A stretch of 64,000 bases of DNA from Adiantum capillus-veneris (Eukaryota > Streptophyta > Polypodiopsida > Polypodiales > Pteridaceae): contig CM043960.1 of the NCBI GenBank assembly GCA_014529385.2, positions 76,405,910-76,469,909 on the forward strand. Direction: 5' to 3'. This document shows, one piece after another, positions 23,092 to 34,420 of the stretch. The notes under the pieces were generated by a model. It made no database searches and was not told the origin of the DNA. It saw nothing but the letters and a program-made list of their open reading frames with translations. Every line of letters begins with the position of its first letter. Position 1 is the first letter of the stretch. The position numbers and the translations under genes are program-made.

Positions 23092-23556
23092 TTAATGCTC
23101 AAAGTCCCATTGCAATCGGTGTGCAAGCTGCATGTCCTTTGGTTGTATCGTCACTCTCTTTGCATGTATGGCATAGAGGTTGGTATCTCCCAACATAGAG
23201 ATGATGTGGGCCTCTACAACTTCTTGAATTGTCTCCAACACCATTGCTTGCATTCTGTATTGATTGCCATAGCTTTGGAGCACCTCCTTCACCTTGCAAG
23301 CAAAGGGGGCTTATTGAATCTGCAACTCAGTTGTCTTTTGGTAGTGCCGGATTTCTACAAATTCCCTCGCTATTTTGTGACGCCGTTGAGGTTGTCTAGG
23401 GGGCACTTGGACGTTTTCTGGTGGGCGGCGTTTGGACTTCTTGAATTTTTTTAATTTGTGTCTATTTACCTGCTTTGGCGTTGGATCTGCCGCTTCTTCT
23501 GGATCTTGTGCTGTAGGGAGAGCTCCTTAGGCACGGGGTAGTGTCTTCCCAGCCAT
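23092..23556 (-). pseudogene. Histone H3/CENH3-like gene, broken
   Basis: ATG at 23556; the C-terminal part 23092-23292 reads DTNLYAIHAKRVTIQPKDMQLA, a near match to the loop-2 and alpha-3 region of histone H3 (CAIHAKRVTI.PKD.QLARR). Upstream in the same direction are REFVEIRHYQKTTELQIQ (the alpha-N helix), a TAA stop, then APFACKVKEVLQSYGNQYRM. The basic N-terminal tail (KSKRRPPENVQVPPRQPQRR) does not match canonical H3, and the APF motif at the start of alpha-1 is reminiscent of centromeric H3 variants. The segment GTAAATAG...TTCAAG in the tail could be an intron. Internal stops (one in the tail, one before alpha-1) argue for a pseudogene. Centromeric-variant status is inference; the H3 fold is clear. 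Confidence 0.75.
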
Positions 23557-23805
23557 TGGCACCCAGTGTGCGCGATATCTCAACATGCTATGATGGTGGA
23601 TCTGTTTGTGACTCATCTGTATGAACCACCCGAGCTATAAATGGTCCTGCTTGCGATTGGTGGCGTGGCAACTGTTCCCTATCAGACTCCGATGATGTTG
23701 GGTCCTTTTCTTCTCGCCAGCACTCAGCACGTTGCTTAACTCTATGTCTGTTGTTGTGCACATGACGAATATTCTATATGATGATGACTCTTGGGCCCGA
23801 CTACC

Positions 23806-23812
<7 letters not shown>

Positions 23813-23845
<33 letters not shown>
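23813..23845. repeat. (CT)n microsatellite
   Basis: A CT array; a second shorter one lies at 23919-23942. Confidence 0.95.
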
Positions 23846-23851
<6 letters not shown>

Positions 23852-24311
23852 TGCTAAGTGAAGGCCAAGATTCCGAAGAGAAAACCATCGATGGCGAGGA
23901 TATGCAGAGGAGAAACTTCTCTCTCTCTCTCTCTCTCTCTCTATGTCAAAGCTAATGCTGAGAAGCTGTTGAGGCTGATGTCAAATCCGAGAGAAGCAAA
24001 AGTTTGTAGAAGGATGTTGAGGGTGACTGTCAATGACAATGCTACTTCACAAGAGAGCCGATGCACTTTGTGTCCCTTCCTCTCTCTATGCCAAAGTCAT
24101 TGAGTTGAAGTTGAACTCGAGAAGGATGCTACATGTTGAGATTTGAGCCATGAAGATACGATGTTGATGTGGCAACCCTCGTATTCATGTGCATGTCATG
24201 TATGCAAAGGCTTCTTTTTCTCGCATTGTTCATTAATATTTAACCTTTTTTGGGGTCAAATTGTAATAGCTAGTGTAGAGAATTTCACAATGAATCCTTT
24301 TTTTCTTTTTG

Positions 24312-24328
24312 GGGGGGGGGGGGGGGGG
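24312..24328. repeat. Poly-G run
   Basis: A homopolymer of about 17 G on the plus strand, followed closely by the hairpin at 24364. It may reflect a sequencing-difficult site; exact length is doubtful. Confidence 0.8.
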
Positions 24329-24363
24329 CGCAGAACTCACAAAGTGTGAGTGAATATATTATA

Positions 24364-24442
24364 AGAGTATGCTCCTACTACAAAAGATTCATTGTTGTGA
24401 AAGAAATTTCACAATGAATCTTTTGTAGTAGGAGCATACTCT
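24364..24442. repeat. Perfect 32-bp inverted repeat (hairpin)
   Basis: Left arm 24364-24395 (AGAGTATGCTCC...GATTCATTGT) and right arm 24411-24442 are exact reverse complements, separated by 15 bp that can itself pair in part (TGTGAAA...TTTC). A related fragment (AATTTCACAATGAATC) stands alone at 24283-24298. It could be a tiny foldback element or a small-RNA hairpin. Confidence 0.9.
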
Positions 24443-26530
24443 GATAAATTTTATAAGTTCATGTAAGTTCTTGGGTGGAGGCCACTCCTCAATTATTTAT
24501 TGCTTAAGTTTTCTGAGGTAAGTTTGATAACATATTTTTAAATGATATAAAATAGATAATTATCTCAAACAAAAAAAAAAGGTATTTTTAATGTAGATTT
24601 TATGATGATACACATCTTGAAAAATTAGCATTAAGTGATCCTTGTACTATCAAGGGTTTAAGAGTGGATGATGATATCATTAAAGGTGCCCCAATATAAG
24701 CTCGATGCTTGTAGGATAGTCACACCAACACCCTTTTGAATGTGGAAACACGTTATGAGTAGATAAAGCATTACTATTTCTTCATTAACTTGAAAGTAGT
24801 TTTAAATGCAATTTTATGAAAGTATTTCGACACAAGTTGGATTTGGTGATAACCACTACTAAGGTCAATCTTGCTTGGAGGAACCTTGTAGGTTATTGAA
24901 CGAGTCTTGAACTCTTGGTCCTGGAAATCTATTCTTAAACATGATTTTATTTAGAACATGATAGTCCACACACATCATGCATGGACCAAAAAGGAGATGA
25001 ACTAGGCCATTAACTCATTAGCTTGTGTCAAATTATATAAATGTACCTCCATTGTTAGTTCTCAAAGATGGAGACCTTCAAATTAGTTTGATTTTCAACT
25101 TGACTTATCCAAGTCTGAAATTTAGAGAGAGCATCAAACTTCTAAGAAAAAAAGATACGGAAACCACTCTAGAGAAGTCATCCACAAGTAGCAAGTACTA
25201 CTTTGATCCACCAAGGGAATCAACCTCCATAAGGCATGCAAGACTAGCATGAACCAAATTCAAAACACAAGAGCAAAAAAGGTAGTCTCATCTAAAACAA
25301 ATCCCTTTTTTTTGCATTTTGCATTGAAAATAAAACGCGATGAGACTTGTGAAGCTTGGGCAAGCCAATAACCATATCCCTAGAAGCAGAAGTAGCAATT
25401 GGGGCATGAGCAAAGTAGCAATTGGGGCATGAGCAAAGTGAGAGTGCCAAAGAATACTCTTATCATATGTGAGAAGTGTTTTAAATTTGGAAGAGAATAG
25501 TAGATGTAAATGTGACCATTCACCCCTTAAATTTTCATTCCTAGGTTATTTCCTAGTGACCTTTGAATGCTTTGGATATTTTTATTATTTTATTTGGCCA
25601 TAGATTTGTGAGTGGATGGATGTGTTGTATTACCTTAGAAAGGAATCTATAATTATCCTCAAGCACATTAAGTGCCTTAAGTGGTCATAACACTTGCTTT
25701 GGAGCTACATAGTCTGTGATAGAAAAAAGCTACTTAAATAGTTACATTTCATATTGTAACTAGAGCCATAGCTTTTATTGTTTGCACTCCTCAAAGTTCT
25801 TTCTTTTTCCAATAGATACAATCACTTCCTTGTTTTCCTAAATAGTCTCTTTCAAGCTAGCCATCAAGTGGTTGTTCTAGAAGACGTGCAGGTTCTTATA
25901 CTTCTAGACTTGTTTGAAGCAACAAAAGCGGACAATTTGTGTACAGCTTTGGATTTTCAAAAATATTTTTTAAAGATAATAGTGCCAATCTAACTAGGTT
26001 CATAGTGCTATTTACTATCCTGGTGTGGGTCGCCGGCTCCCAAGCCTCACCCTATCGATTCTAGCAAAGCGAAAACCACCGACATAAAATGTCAATTTGT
26101 GGGATGTAGCTAACCCGGCTAGTGCATGGAGGCTACAAGAGATAGCTAATCTCTTGGAAAACCCAAGTCCTATGTGCTCTTGCCTAAATCGCTCTCAGAT
26201 GTGTGTCAAAAACCAAAAGCAACTCTTTCCTTACCGCAAGCGTTATTCGATGATTTTGTATAGCAATGGAGCTCCAATGCAATGAAACTTACGACCTATA
26301 ATGTGCGGAGTATCTTCAACCTCCCCATATGCTCAAATGTCATTTTTGACACTTGGGCAAAATCATGCCAAAGATAAACAACCTATTTTGGGCAGGTCAA
26401 TTTCGGCCTTCGAAGCACTCTATAGCTTCCTTAGGACAAGGTCTATCTATCCCTATGGTTAAAAATTAGTTTAGATGCATGTATTGTGCATAGGAAATGA
26501 AAATAGCTCGTAGACGGGTGCTACCATATA
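24443..26530. other. AT-rich non-coding stretch with minor repeats
   Basis: I see no supported gene. Short open frames (25025-25252, 25778-25993, 26097-26285) have no motifs. A 22-bp tandem duplication (AGTAGCAATTGGGGCATGAGCAA) occurs at 25389-25434. Confidence 0.4.
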
Positions 26531-26532
26531 CA

Positions 26533-26747
26533 TGTGGTAGTGATGTGTGTGAACACACTAGGACCGTCGGGGCATTTTTTCCCTCTTTAGGAGGTTTTTT
26601 TTCCCGTGCGTTGTATATACGCCCATCACTCTAGGGCTATCAATCTTTCCATTGCACACTAAGTAAAATACTCTCTGTTGTGTCCCTTGAGCTTCCTTCA
26701 TCTTCTCCAAGCTGTGTGTGTTTTTTTTTGAAACCCTAATTCCAACA
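26533..26747 (+). repeat. Probable copia 5' LTR
   Basis: The right edge CCAACA, followed two bases later by the primer-binding site, is firm. The left edge is placed at TGTGGTAGTG (26533) only because it gives a TG start. A TATA-like TTGTATATACG lies within (about 26609-26619). Confidence 0.5.
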
Positions 26748-26749
26748 AT

Positions 26750-26764
26750 TGGTATCATAGCAGG
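26750..26764 (+). promoter_or_regulatory. Primer-binding site of the copia element
   Basis: TGGTATCATAGCAGG resembles the initiator Met-tRNA complement (TGGTATCAGAGC) with one mismatch in the first 12 bases, and sits two bases after the LTR end. Confidence 0.75.
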
Positions 26765-27053
26765 TTGCATCCTCCCAGCTTAGTTGCCAGCTGCTCCAGC
26801 ACACGCCTGCTCACTTTATTCGATTTCAATGAGCTTTGGCGAGCGTCCGGGCTCATTTTGACCTCCGTTTTCACTACAACCAGGTTTGCACAGGCAATTT
26901 CGTCATTTTGTGTAGAATTTCTATCAGCACCAATTATTACTGCATAACAGGTCCCATACATTTTACTCCGGATTGTGCTATATAGCACGTGCTAGTCTCA
27001 CTCAGTTTCTCCTCATTTCGAGGAGTTTTCACATCAGGTGCATGCATTTTTCA

Positions 27054-28568
27054 TGGCTGACAACAACACCGATGTGTTAAAGATGTTTGTTGCTACCGAG
27101 GACAGATTGGATGGGGACAATTACCTTATGTGGGCTTACATGATGCAACATGTTCTTGTGTCAAAGGGCGTCTAAAATATTGTGCAGGGCATTGATGTAT
27201 GTCTTGGTTCTGAGGATGTAGGCAATGTTGAGGATGTGGTAGGTTTTGCTGCAAGGATTGATGCTGTTAGAGTTGTTTTGCTGACGACAGAACAAGCTCA
27301 TTGGGATGTAAAGGATGCGCAGGCTCATGCATTGATTGTGTTGTCTGTAAAGCGTACCATTTCTCAGATTCATTCAGCGAAATCTGCAAAACTGGCTTGG
27401 GATATTCTGGTTGGTCTATATGCAAGCCACAATGAGGCAAAAATTGCATTGATGTGTAAAGAGCTGGACTCAAAGATTATGCATGAGGAAGATGATATGG
27501 ACACTTTCCGCGCTGATATAAATGAGAAACTTATTTCTGCAGGGTAAGTCATTTCAGACAATTCCCTTGTGCAGATTGTTCTTGATGCCTTACCATATTC
27601 TTACCAGACTTTTGCTAGTACTTGGAGACTTATGACCCAAGAAAATCGTGAAGTTGTCAAGTTTGATGCATTGTGCAGATTCCTGTTGCAAGAGTCACTT
27701 TCCAGAAAAAACAGGACTAGACAGCGTGTAGTTGAACAAGCTTTTATTACTTCTCAAAGAAAGGGTGGTAAAAGCAATGCAGCCACTTCTTGTGGTTCTT
27801 CTGCGAGTGAAAAATCACATGTTCCCAATGCTTCTGTTGGCAACAATTCGTCTGGAAATTTTGGTGATAAGGGCAAAAAGAAGATGCGTTGCCATTATTG
27901 TAAAGCTAATGATCACTTGATCAAGCAATGTCCTAAGTTGAAGGCCAAAGAGGCTAAAACGGAAAAGGGTAGTTCTACTGCAAATGCTGGTTCCACTACA
28001 AATGTAGCCATTGTTAAGTCTTCTGTGAAAGGAGACTGTGATGCTGATGTTGATGTAGAATGAGATTTTAGTGCAAAGTGCACTTACAATCCTGTTGTCC
28101 ATGATGGATGCATGTCAGTTGCTGCAGATTCACATGTGTGGTATTTCAACAGTGGTGCTACAAATCACATTACCTCACATTGTGAATTGTTTACCTCTCT
28201 CTCGTATGTCCCTCATGGGAATTCAGTCACTTGTGCCAACAATGCCTTTTATCCAGTTCAGGGAGTTGGAAAGATTGTGCTTACTGCTGCAAATGGCAGC
28301 TCTTTCACACTTGTTGATGCACTTTATGTACCTGGGATCAAGAAAAATCTTTTGTCTGTATCTGCACTTGCTAGACTTGGACTTGTAGTCAAATTTGTGG
28401 ATGACAGATGTACAATTCATGATCTCAGTTTTGGTGATGAAATTGTTGCATGTGACCTTTTGTGTCGTGGGCTGTATAAGCTCACTTTGTATGACAAGTG
28501 TGGACAAAATTTTGCAAATGCAGTTGCACATTCAAGGGATTTTTCAGATGCAAAACTTTGGCATGCAC
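27054..28568 (+). pseudogene. Copia gag-protease, first part of the split polyprotein
   Basis: ATG at 27054. The gag domain begins with a copia-type LDGDNYLMW, continues through AHALIVLSVKRTISQI, and ends in a zinc knuckle CHYCKANDHLIKQCP (CX2CX4HX4C intact, near 27891-27935). A protease motif follows, WYFNSGATNHI (near 28139), where the catalytic Asp of DSG is Asn. It then enters the pre-integrase segment, ending at AKLWHA, exactly where the gypsy element inserted. In-frame stops occur at 27174 (after LVSKGV), 27545 and 28061. The stops and the lost protease Asp make this copy non-functional. The reading continues at 51177. Confidence 0.92.
28564..28568 (+). repeat. 5-bp target-site duplication TGCAC, left
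   Basis: It is identical to 51172-51176 on the other side of the gypsy element. Removing the insert and one copy restores a continuous copia reading frame across the pre-integrase motif. Confidence 0.95.
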
Positions 28569-30420
28569 TGTGAGGGCCATACCCAGACTCCACCCTACGC
28601 ACTTCCCTAAGTCCTCCAGACCGTTCTAGGGAATGACGTAGATCTATTTGCAGGTATCCCTCCCACTTGGGACCGACACTCAGATAGGACTCCGGTCTAT
28701 CTCGAATGCCAATGCAAGGGGTACATCCCTTCATTCAATGATTCTATCTGCTTCTCATAATCAATCTGTCTTTGACAGCTTTCCGTACCCAAAATCCTGG
28801 TCCTTAGTCTTGACTCTTTAGTCTTGACTCTCTTGATCTTTAACTTGAGGATCTGCTCTTGCTTTCTTGTTCTCCCTTGGTTCATGGCGATAACCCCTTT
28901 TTTCCGACAAGCAAGCACAAAAGTTATCACTTTCCCCTAAGAAGAGGGATATTATAATCCTACCTGGTCTCGCTCGTCCTCGATTACCCATTTTTATCCC
29001 ACGTAGTCCTAGCGTGTAACATAAAATTTTAAAATCAACATCCGACTATCTGACCCTCCGGATCCGCCCACCCACCGAACCATTTCATGAAAATCCCTTC
29101 CCGAGGTAGTACTTAACTACTACAAAATCAGAAAGACAGTAGTCTATCAAACATCATTAAACAACAAGCAGCATGCAATCTGTTGCATACCCTCGTTCAG
29201 GGAAATTCATCTGGTTGTTCCCACCAGTTCTTTATTTAGAAACTTTTAATTCATTTTCTTTCCTTTATCTACTATAATTAGCTTGTAACGAGTTTCCTAA
29301 CTAATCATACAACACATTTAGTTTCAACCAATTCATCTTGCCTCCCCATTCAGGCCAAAATAATCGGTTACAAACCATCAAAATGGCATCACCTTCACAA
29401 TATTTTCCAGAATTAAGTGTTTGGGAAAGTCTCATCAAGTAATTTAAACATTCCTTCCTAAGAATTTTATTTCGAGAGGTATAGCACCATCTGGTGGCAG
29501 ATGCACATGATAGCCCTTATATTCTTAGCCTTTCCAGTTCCTTTTTAAGCAGCCAAGTCGAACAAATTTCCTTAATTAAATTTACATCATTCTCCCGGGG
29601 TATGACCTTCTCATCCAACTATTGACGTAAGGCCATACCCGGATTATGGCCGATTTCCAATAAGATACCGCAGGTACTTCACCCGGCCGGGCAAAAATAA
29701 AACAAACCCATTCATCCCTTATTCCTCGTGCATGAATGACCTAGGTATAACAACTTTCCCGTTACGCTGCCCTAGCCGAAAAGGGCCAATCTCCGTCAAG
29801 TTCCCCAAGAGAATCCTCTCAATGGGTCGGCCTTTCAATCTAATTGACCCAAGAAGATTCATCTTGGTTTCCGGTCATTTCTAGACAATCTTCAAAACTC
29901 TTAGTTAAATCTATGTTTTGCAATGGGCTATCCCTATCACCTCTCAAGATTCCTTCTTTAACTCCTAGTTGGTGATTTCCAGGTTCATTCATTTATCAAC
30001 CTTAATTTCTACTTTCATTAATTATCTACCAGCCAAGTTTTTTAGAAAATACAAGCGAGTTTTTGCCATAGGCATTTGATGGTTAATGTCTCTTCGGAAA
30101 TGCCAACTTTTTAAGTTCAATCCCCGTTTTGTACGATTCCCAGGTTTCTGCAATCCTTTGCCATCCATGGGGCATCTCCATGGAAGCTTGTAGAGTTTTC
30201 GGTTCAAACAACACGGAGATCAATTCCACGAAGTTATCCCCTATCTCCCCCATCCCGTATTTGCAAACAAACTTGAAATTGAAAACTTTAGAAATACTCT
30301 ACAATACCAAAAATTGAACTACTTCTATCGAGCTTAGACAACTACTCTTTTCTTATGGTGCCTAGCTTTCCATTTAAGAAGCTAGAAGGTCATCCTATAA
30401 TTTATGAGTTTTCGAGCTTT

Positions 30421-30736
30421 CCATTAAAGCTTAAACCTAAAATATAAGGTAGTCACAAAAGCTTACACCTAAGTGCAAAGTTACCATTAATGATTAGCTT
30501 AAGAGTGCAAATCTACCTTTGAAACTTAACTTAATGATGAATAGATACGCTTAGCACTTAACCCTAATTGCGAAGTTTCCATTAAAGCTTAAACCTAAAA
30601 TACAAGGTAGTCACTAAATCTTACACCTAAGTGCAAAGTTACCATTAAATCTTAGCTTAAGAGTGCAAATCTACCTTGGAAGCTTAGCTTAATGATGCAT
30701 AGATACTCTTAGCACTTAACCTTAATTGCGAGGTTT
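30421..30736. repeat. 158-bp tandem repeat within the LTR, two units
   Basis: The start CCATTAAAGCTTAAACC occurs at 30421, 30579 and (partial third) 30737, giving an exact 158-bp period. Confidence 0.92.
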
Positions 30737-31122
30737 CCATTAAAGCTTAAACCTAAAATAATGCACATAAACCTTTCTAGTATTAAAACACATGGATTAA
30801 TTAATCCTACTAGAAATGAAGATTACCTCCTTTAAACAAGAGGGAAGTGGGGTTGAAGTCCTTCTTGAAGAGATGTGAGGCTCAAGGAAGAAGGAAAGGG
30901 ATTTATGGTGAAGAGGAAGGAGAGAGGAGCTTCTTCACAAAACCCTCAAGGATTTGGCCTTCAAAAGAGGAAGAGAGTTGAGAGTTTGGCCTTCAAGAGA
31001 GGGAGAGAGCAAGAGCAAGGTTTAATGGAAACCTCGATTTACTTAAGCATAATCTTGAGCATGGGAAGTATGCAAGTAGCTTAGCAATATGTGTGTGTAA
31101 AATTACAAAGGAGAGGAGGTGC

Positions 31123-31133
31123 TTATATAAGAA
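31123..31133 (-). promoter_or_regulatory. TATA box of the gypsy LTR
   Basis: On the minus strand the sequence reads CTTATATAAGCACC. It lies about 510 bp from the U3 start at 31642, between the U3 30-bp repeats and the presumed transcribed R region. The same site in the other LTR is at about 50643-50653. Confidence 0.65.
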
Positions 31134-31145
31134 ATGGTGGGTATT

Positions 31146-31350
31146 CTTTTCTCAAATCCTATTGGACCCCAATTCTCATCTCAAATTCTATTGGACCCCA
31201 ATTCTCCTCTCAATTGCTATTGGACCCCATTTCTCTTCTCAAATGCTACTGGACCCCAATTCTCTTCTTAATTCCTATTGGACCCTAATTCTCTTCTCAA
31301 ATGCTATTGGACCCCAATTCTCTTCTTAATTCCTATTGGACCCAATTTTC
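31146..31350. repeat. ~30-bp tandem repeats in U3 of the gypsy LTR
   Basis: About seven units of 'CTATTGGACCCCAATTCTCTTCTCAAATG'-like sequence lie upstream of the TATA box in element orientation. The same array is at 50677-50880 in the other LTR. Such U3 arrays often act as enhancers; that role here is inferred. Confidence 0.8.
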
Positions 31351-31848
31351 TTCTTAGTTCTTATCTCTTAAATTTATCTTTGAATCAAGTTAGTCCCTTT
31401 TTCTCCCAATTCTCCATCTAGATCAGTTCCCACGCGGATTTTGACGAAGAAGTATAAAAATAATCTTAATCTTTTTTTGAAAAAATATAGGGATGACGTA
31501 ATTTCTTATCCAAAATATCCTTGTCTTTTCATTCTGGAGTAAAGTCTCCCGCATGACTTCTTTGTCGGTCTTGCTTTTTGTAATTATTTTCTAGGTTGAA
31601 AAAAGTTTTGAATGGCTCTAGGGTTTAGGGAGGGACCTTACAAACTCCCCAACAAAAAGAAAGAGTTGTCCTCAGCTCGGGACATGCTTTAGAGAATAGT
31701 CAGACTCGATCTTCGATCAACTTATGATTGAAGATGGTCAGTAACTTAAGGGTATTTAGATTAAAGGACAATGAAGCTGGTATGGACCTTGAATAATACA
31801 CTTCTCTTGTATTTTTAGCGCTAACTCAAAAGTCTTAATCATAAGGAA

Positions 31849-32041
31849 GTCTTAATGACTCGGGGTTAGTTTAATTACTGAGTGTGATCTTACTCAACTA
31901 GGTATTTTTCCTTTGATGTGACCGGATTGTGTTTCTCTTGTGAGGTCTTAATGACTCGGGTTACTTTAATTACTGAGTGTGATCTTACTCAACTAGGTAT
32001 TTTTCCTTTGTTGTGACCGGATTGTGTTTTTCTTGTGAGGT
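31849..32041. repeat. 96-bp tandem duplication in the gypsy interior
   Basis: GTCTTAATGACTCGGG begins at 31849 and again at 31945, followed by nearly identical sequence through ACCGGATTGTGTTT. Confidence 0.85.
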
Positions 32042-32756
32042 CTGAAGATCATTTCTTCACTTCGCTCTCTATGTAGCCTCAATACGCTTTGTAAAAATCT
32101 TACCATTCTTACCTAGACTTTAACTTTTTCCGTTTTGAGCGTTGACTCATTTCTCTATTAATATCATTGAATTGATACCATGTTCCTGACAGTTAAGGAT
32201 TTCATACTGATCTTTCAATTAAATATTGCAATATCTCCTCCCGTGTGTACCCAATTTTATTTCCTCCATCCTTATTTCTCTTATGTCTGTAGCTTACTGC
32301 CTCAACTTTCACTTAGTAATCAGATATTTTGCGTATCATAACAATTTAGACTTGTAAAACACCATAGATGATTTAAATCTCAAAAGAATTGACTGACTAG
32401 AGATGCTTGAATTCCATAAATATGACGATTGATTACATTCGCATAAAAATTACATCAAAAGTGCCATCGATATCTTGAAGAATAATTATAAGTTGTTCCA
32501 AAGAACCAACCAAAATATGATCAAGGGTTTGGACAAAAGGGAGATATTGATTTGATTCCAAAAGGTCCACAATATCTGAATGCAAGCTTACGAAAATTTC
32601 CTAGCTTTAAGGAGATGCGTTTGGGTTTGACTCTGAGGAAAACTTGTTTGCCTTTGCTAAAGCTTCTAGCGGAGCGGTGAAGATAGTGTAGCTCTTCTGC
32701 CTATCACTAGCTCTCTTCAGGTTGTCTCTAATGACTAGAAGTTGATGATCCATCTC

Positions 32757-33560
32757 TTACAGGGTAGACTTAGCGGCATGAACATGAAGAGCTAGTGCGG
32801 CCAATCGAAGAGGGACTAAACATTCCTCACCATATAAGGCTTTAAAGGGTGACATTCCGAGGCTGCGATGGTGAGAAGAGTTATAAGCAAACTCAACTAG
32901 GGAAAGAAACTTGATCCATTGTTGGGGCTGCTGGTTGCAGTATGCTCGAAGCATATCTACAATGACTTGATTCACTTGTCAATTTGACCATTAGTCTCCG
33001 GATGTCATGTTGAGCTGAGATTCAGTTGGGTAACCAGAGATCAAAACATGGCTTGCCAAAACTTAGAAGTAAATTTGGCATCCCGATCACTGATGATTCT
33101 TGCAGGGATTCCATGTAATCTTACTACCTTGTTGATAAATACTTGGGCTATGATGATGATGGTGGCTGTCTGTTTGACTGGAATTAGATGAGCCAACTTA
33201 GTGAGCTTATCTACTAGGACAAAAAATAGAATCAAAGTTTCCCATTGTCTTTGGAAGACTTGTAACAAAGTCCATACTCAGACATTCACACTTTATCTGA
33301 GGAATATCTAGGGGCTGAAGCTTTCCAAGTAGTAAAGAAAGACCATCTGCTAAGGTATAGTCAGTTAAGTGTTCCCTTGAACTCTGAGTTTGAATCTCTT
33401 GTAGAAGAGGTCTAAAATAGGGGTCTATCTGAATTTCTTGTTGAACTTTCTCGGGTAAAGAAGAGCTAAGGAGTGAATTAGTCAGAGTTGATGAGGACAG
33501 GACTGTTGATCAAGAGATCTTTGAGTCTATTGAAAGCAGCATCTCTCCCCAACAAAAAAA
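32757..33560 (-). pseudogene. Ty3/gypsy RNase H-integrase remnant
   Basis: Minus-strand reading from 33560: AAFNRLKDLLINSPVL (the reverse transcriptase/RNase H junction), then a deletion to YTLADGLSLLL. Next is the integrase core with FFVLVDKLTKLAHLIPVK (first Asp), HGIPARIISDRDAKFTS (second Asp), and, after stops, HPETNGQIDK where the catalytic Glu of the GQxE motif is Asp. The C-terminal part reads FAYNSSHHRSLGMSPF and YGEECLVPL. The HHCC zinc finger and most of RNase H are missing. The order and motifs are those of chromovirus-type gypsy elements. Stops at about 33040 and 32979 and the lost domains make it inactive. Confidence 0.88.
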
Positions 33561-34386
33561 AGAAAGAGATGTCCTCAACTCGAATAAAATACGTAATTGA
33601 TGAAGCTTCTTGGATACGTCTTGCAACTTAACTTCTTGTTAATGCTTTCAACTTGACTTCTCTCTTACACTTCTTCATCTCCAAAAAATCTGCTAATATA
33701 ATATTGGAGTCATGGGAAATGTTTCTTAATAAGCTATCTTCTTGAATAAGTCATCACATTTGTGGCTTCTTTGATACGCTACTCCTCTTTATAAGCTATT
33801 GGTAATCCCTTCTTTCTCAGCACTTGTTATCCTCTTATTTTTGCGATCTTCACTCTCTTGTAACTTAGTCATTTTCTTATTTGATGGCGTCTTGGCAAGA
33901 AGACTTGGTTCTTTCTGTATGCATCTCTCACTTGCAGAGTGCAGATGAGGCAATTAAAAGACAGTTCTTAGAGTGATACAAAGATCTCCTCTTCCCTCAG
34001 CCAAATTCTTGTGTCGGCCAGATGATATGGAAGACATGGCGACATCTCACAAGAGCGACTCTTTGGGGTAGAGACCATTTCCGCAACAATAGTCGACTGG
34101 CTATAGTTACAGAGGCTCTGGGATTTGGCCCTCGAGACTACTGCGTCAAAAGGACACGAGATCCTGGGTTCTCTGCAAGGTTGTTCTTGCTTGTGCAGTT
34201 TATCCCCCATTCCAAGATTTGCCTCGATACCATCTGGAGTCTTCCTCTTAGAGGTCCTTTTCTTTTCTCGACTCATACCCGAGAAATTGCTCAAGCTGTT
34301 TCTCGTAGAATCATTCCAGAGGGTGAGCGTCCTAACATGTGTGGCACTTGCGATACTTGGTTATGTGACCATATATTAGAGGATCT
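33561..34386. other. Unassigned gypsy-interior sequence left of the multi-gene element
   Basis: A short piece at 33546-33590 (CCCCAACAAAAAAAAGAAAG, then GTCCTCAACTCG) resembles the sequence just inside the LTR at 31648-31680, suggesting rearrangement. An open frame at 34022-34444 shows no family motif and runs into the inverted repeat, so I do not treat it as a gene. Confidence 0.35.
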
Positions 34387-34420
34387 CATTAGAAAAAGTT
34401 TGGACTCAAAAATGGGCCTT
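34387..34420 (+). repeat. Left terminal inverted repeat of the multi-gene element
   Basis: It pairs with 46829-46862: 25 of 26 bases match in the outer part, with weaker similarity over the next eight. Confidence 0.75.

Larger units (their letters stand above)
28569..31642 (-). repeat. 3' LTR of the gypsy element (3074 bp)
   Basis: It aligns along its length with 47813-51171, with scattered substitutions. It holds two units of the 158-bp repeat (from 30421 and 30579) where the other LTR has four. The plus-strand open frames inside it (30875-31084, 31091-31329) are by-products. Confidence 0.95.
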
